Part shown: positions 32,866-34,090 of the stretch, piece by piece | Layout: each line of letters begins with the position of its first letter | How positions within the stretch are numbered: the first letter of the stretch is position 1 | Source: Ignavibacteriales bacterium | Lineage (GTDB): Bacteria; Bacteroidota; Ignavibacteria; Ignavibacteriales; Melioribacteraceae | Assembly (NCBI GenBank): GCA_007280825.1 | Contig: QYQI01000035.1 | Location: 1-34,090 of the forward strand | DNA: 34,090 nucleotides | Direction of reading: 5' to 3' | Notes under the pieces: model-generated | Databases searched by the model: none | Seen by the model: only the letters and a program-made list of their open reading frames with translations | What the model was told of the DNA's origin: nothing | Program-made: the position numbers and the translations under genes

Positions 32866-33291
32866 TTAGTCTTCGACAGTAAAACCCATACTTCGTGCAG
32901 TACCAGAAACCATGCTCATTGCATGATCAACATCATGAGCATTAAGATCAGGCATTTTCATCTGAGCAATTTCACGAACTTGAGCTTTTGTTACTTGAGC
33001 AACTTTTGTTTTGTTTGGTTCAGCAGAACCTTTTTCAACTTTTGCAGCTTTTTTTAATAAGATTGCAGCCGGAGGTGTTTTTGTAATAAACGTAAAGGAC
33101 TTGTCGGAGAAAACTGTTATTACAACAGGAATAATTAAACCTTGTTTATCAGAAGTTCTTGCATTAAACTGCTTGCAAAACTCCATGATATTAACACCTT
33201 TCTGCCCTAAAGCAGGGCCTACTGGTGGTGAAGGATTAGCTGCACCGGCGGGTATTTGTAATTTAATATAACTATCAATTTTTTTTGCCAT
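32866..33291 (-). CDS. rplK: 50S ribosomal protein L11
   Basis: L11 binds the GTPase-associated 23S rRNA region and is needed for the RelA response in other bacteria. The 141 residues begin AKKIDSYIKLQIPAGAANPS with the conserved prolines 20, 22, 23 and 26 of the thiostrepton-contact domain (PSPPVGPALGQKGVNIMEFC), and end DVDHAMSMVSGTARSMGF. ATG start, 18 bases after nusG and 29 before rplA. Confidence 0.99.
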   Translation of the reverse strand: MAKKIDSYIKLQIPAGAANPSPPVGPALGQKGVNIMEFCKQFNARTSDKQGLIIPVVITVFSDKSFTFITKTPPAAILLKKAAKVEKGSAEPNKTKVAQVTKAQVREIAQMKMPDLNAHDVDHAMSMVSGTARSMGFTVED

Positions 33292-33309
33292 TGTTTAACC
33301 TATATCAAT

Positions 33310-33855
33310 TTATTTTTCAAATTCAGCTTGAGCAAAATCAATTTCGACCGGAGTTTTTCTTCCAAAGATCGAAACCATGACTTTGATTTTTAATTTTTCT
33401 TCATTCACTTCTTGTATAAAACCAGAAAAATTATTGAAAGGACCGTCAACAATTTTTACAAAATCGCCCGTCCTAAAAATAGTTTCAGTTCTTTCTGTTT
33501 CATTATCCTGAGATAATCTACCAACGATTCTTTTTACTTCTTCAGGTTGAAGCGGTACAGGATGATTTAATGATCCTAGAAAGCCCATAACAGATGGAGT
33601 GTTGATAATAAAATCTTTTGCTTTAATATTGAGATCAACACAAACCAATATATAACCGGGAAAAAAATTTTTCTTTTTAGTTTTTTTCTTGCCGTCTTTT
33701 ACTTCAAAAACTTTCTCGGTTGGAACAAGTACATCAAAGATTCTTGAACGAAGTTCTTCATTCTCTTTTAATTCAGCATCTATTAATGTTTTAACTTTAT
33801 TCTCATGACCAGAAAAGGTTCTGACAACATACCATCTAGCTTTTTCGTTTTCCAA
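33310..33855 (-). CDS. nusG: Transcription termination/antitermination factor NusG (TTG start)
   Basis: NusG binds RNA polymerase through its N-terminal NGN domain and links it to Rho or to ribosomal S10 by its KOW domain. The 181 residues have RWYVVRTFSGHENKVKTLID in the NGN domain, FFPGYILVCVD near 64, and FRTGDFVKIVDGPFNNFSG at the KOW domain (about 127-160). The start is TTG, 2 bases after the secE stop, with AAGGA inside the end of secE; no ATG fits, and the family N-terminus supports this codon. Confidence 0.98.
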   Translation of the reverse strand: MENEKARWYVVRTFSGHENKVKTLIDAELKENEELRSRIFDVLVPTEKVFEVKDGKKKTKKKNFFPGYILVCVDLNIKAKDFIINTPSVMGFLGSLNHPVPLQPEEVKRIVGRLSQDNETERTETIFRTGDFVKIVDGPFNNFSGFIQEVNEEKLKIKVMVSIFGRKTPVEIDFAQAEFEK

Positions 33856-33857
33856 GA

Positions 33858-34040
33858 TTAAAAAATTCCTTGTAATATTTTATTTACGGCCATATCAACT
33901 ATATATGTAAAAGCCGCAAGGACTAAACAAACTATGATCACAACTGAAGTTGATTCTTTCAATTCTTCACGAGTTGGCCAAGTAACTTTTTTCATTTCTT
34001 TTACTACATCATTAACAAAGTTGACTATTTTTTCTTTCAT
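33858..34040 (-). CDS. secE: Protein translocase subunit SecE
   Basis: SecE clamps the two halves of SecY in the inner membrane. This is the short single-span form of 60 residues: the amphipathic segment VKEMKKVTWPTREELKEST (13-31) with the family motif VTWPT, then one membrane helix (about 33-50). ATG start; no clear Shine-Dalgarno. It begins 25 bases after the 3' end of the upstream tRNA and its stop is 2 bases from the nusG start, so the two are probably coupled. Confidence 0.97.
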   Translation of the reverse strand: MKEKIVNFVNDVVKEMKKVTWPTREELKESTSVVIIVCLVLAAFTYIVDMAVNKILQGIF

Positions 34041-34065
34041 GAAATTTTTTCTTTTTTATTGGTTG

Positions 34066-34090
34066 CACGTCAGGAGGGACTCGAACCCCC
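34066..34090 (-). tRNA. tRNA, 3' end only (probably tRNA-Trp), no encoded CCA
   Basis: The minus strand shows a T arm (GGGGG, loop TTCGAGT, CCCTC), then the 3' acceptor strand CTGACGT and discriminator G. The next bases are CAA, so CCA is not encoded in place. The anticodon lies outside the window. tRNA-Trp is suggested by the G discriminator and by the very common tRNA-Trp-secE-nusG order; identity is therefore inferred. Confidence 0.75.

Noticed and set aside
1..34090. CRISPR arrays, insertion sequences, phage genes, defence or toxin-antitoxin pairs
   Set aside because: No spaced direct repeats, transposase, integrase or small paired accessory genes are visible; the window is housekeeping from end to end.

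Overview
The window is one continuous minus-strand block of the bacterial translation and transcription machinery. Every supported gene reads right to left, and no gene-free stretch exceeds about 120 bases. The DNA is AT-rich and most genes have a good purine-rich Shine-Dalgarno site (AAGGAG/GAGG type). Gene order, the zinc-free long S14, the trigger-loop insertion in RpoC and the general look of the proteins suggest a Bacteroidota/Chlorobiota-group bacterium, most probably of the Ignavibacteria type. That placement is inference from the proteins; no search was run.

Layout in the direction of transcription (high to low coordinates): the 3' end of a tRNA (probably Trp) at the right edge; secE-nusG-rplK-rplA-rplJ-rplL-rpoB-rpoC; a sigma70-like promoter; the str group rpsL-rpsG-fusA-tuf; the S10 group rpsJ-rplC-rplD-rplW-rplB-rpsS-rplV-rpsC-rplP-rpmC-rpsQ; the spc group rplN-rplX-rplE-rpsN-rpsH-rplF-rplR-[tRNA-Gln]-rpsE-rpmD-rplO-secY-map-infA-rpmJ; the alpha group rpsM-rpsK-rpsD-rpoA-rplQ; a terminator-like hairpin; then engB, a membrane GAF-GAF-degenerate-GGDEF protein, and the first 321 codons of deoB, cut by the left edge.

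Together these genes supply much of both ribosomal subunits, the RNA polymerase core (alpha, beta, beta'), elongation factors Tu and G, initiation factor 1, the elongation regulator NusG, the SecYE translocon core, methionine aminopeptidase and a ribosome-assembly GTPase. Structured elements sit at the classical module borders: a long hairpin between rplL and rpoB, hairpins between rpoB and rpoC and between tuf and rpsJ, and a terminator after rplQ.

I found no defence system, mobile element, CRISPR array or novel multi-gene system. The points worth a second look are a complete tRNA-Gln gene inside the spc operon only 4 bases after rplR, the frequent use of TTG starts (7 of 45 genes, among them rpoB, nusG, rpsC, rpsE, rplF, rpsK and rpsM), an odd N-terminus of rplE that may hide a frameshift, the hairpins between modules, and a sensor protein whose GGDEF motif has been lost.
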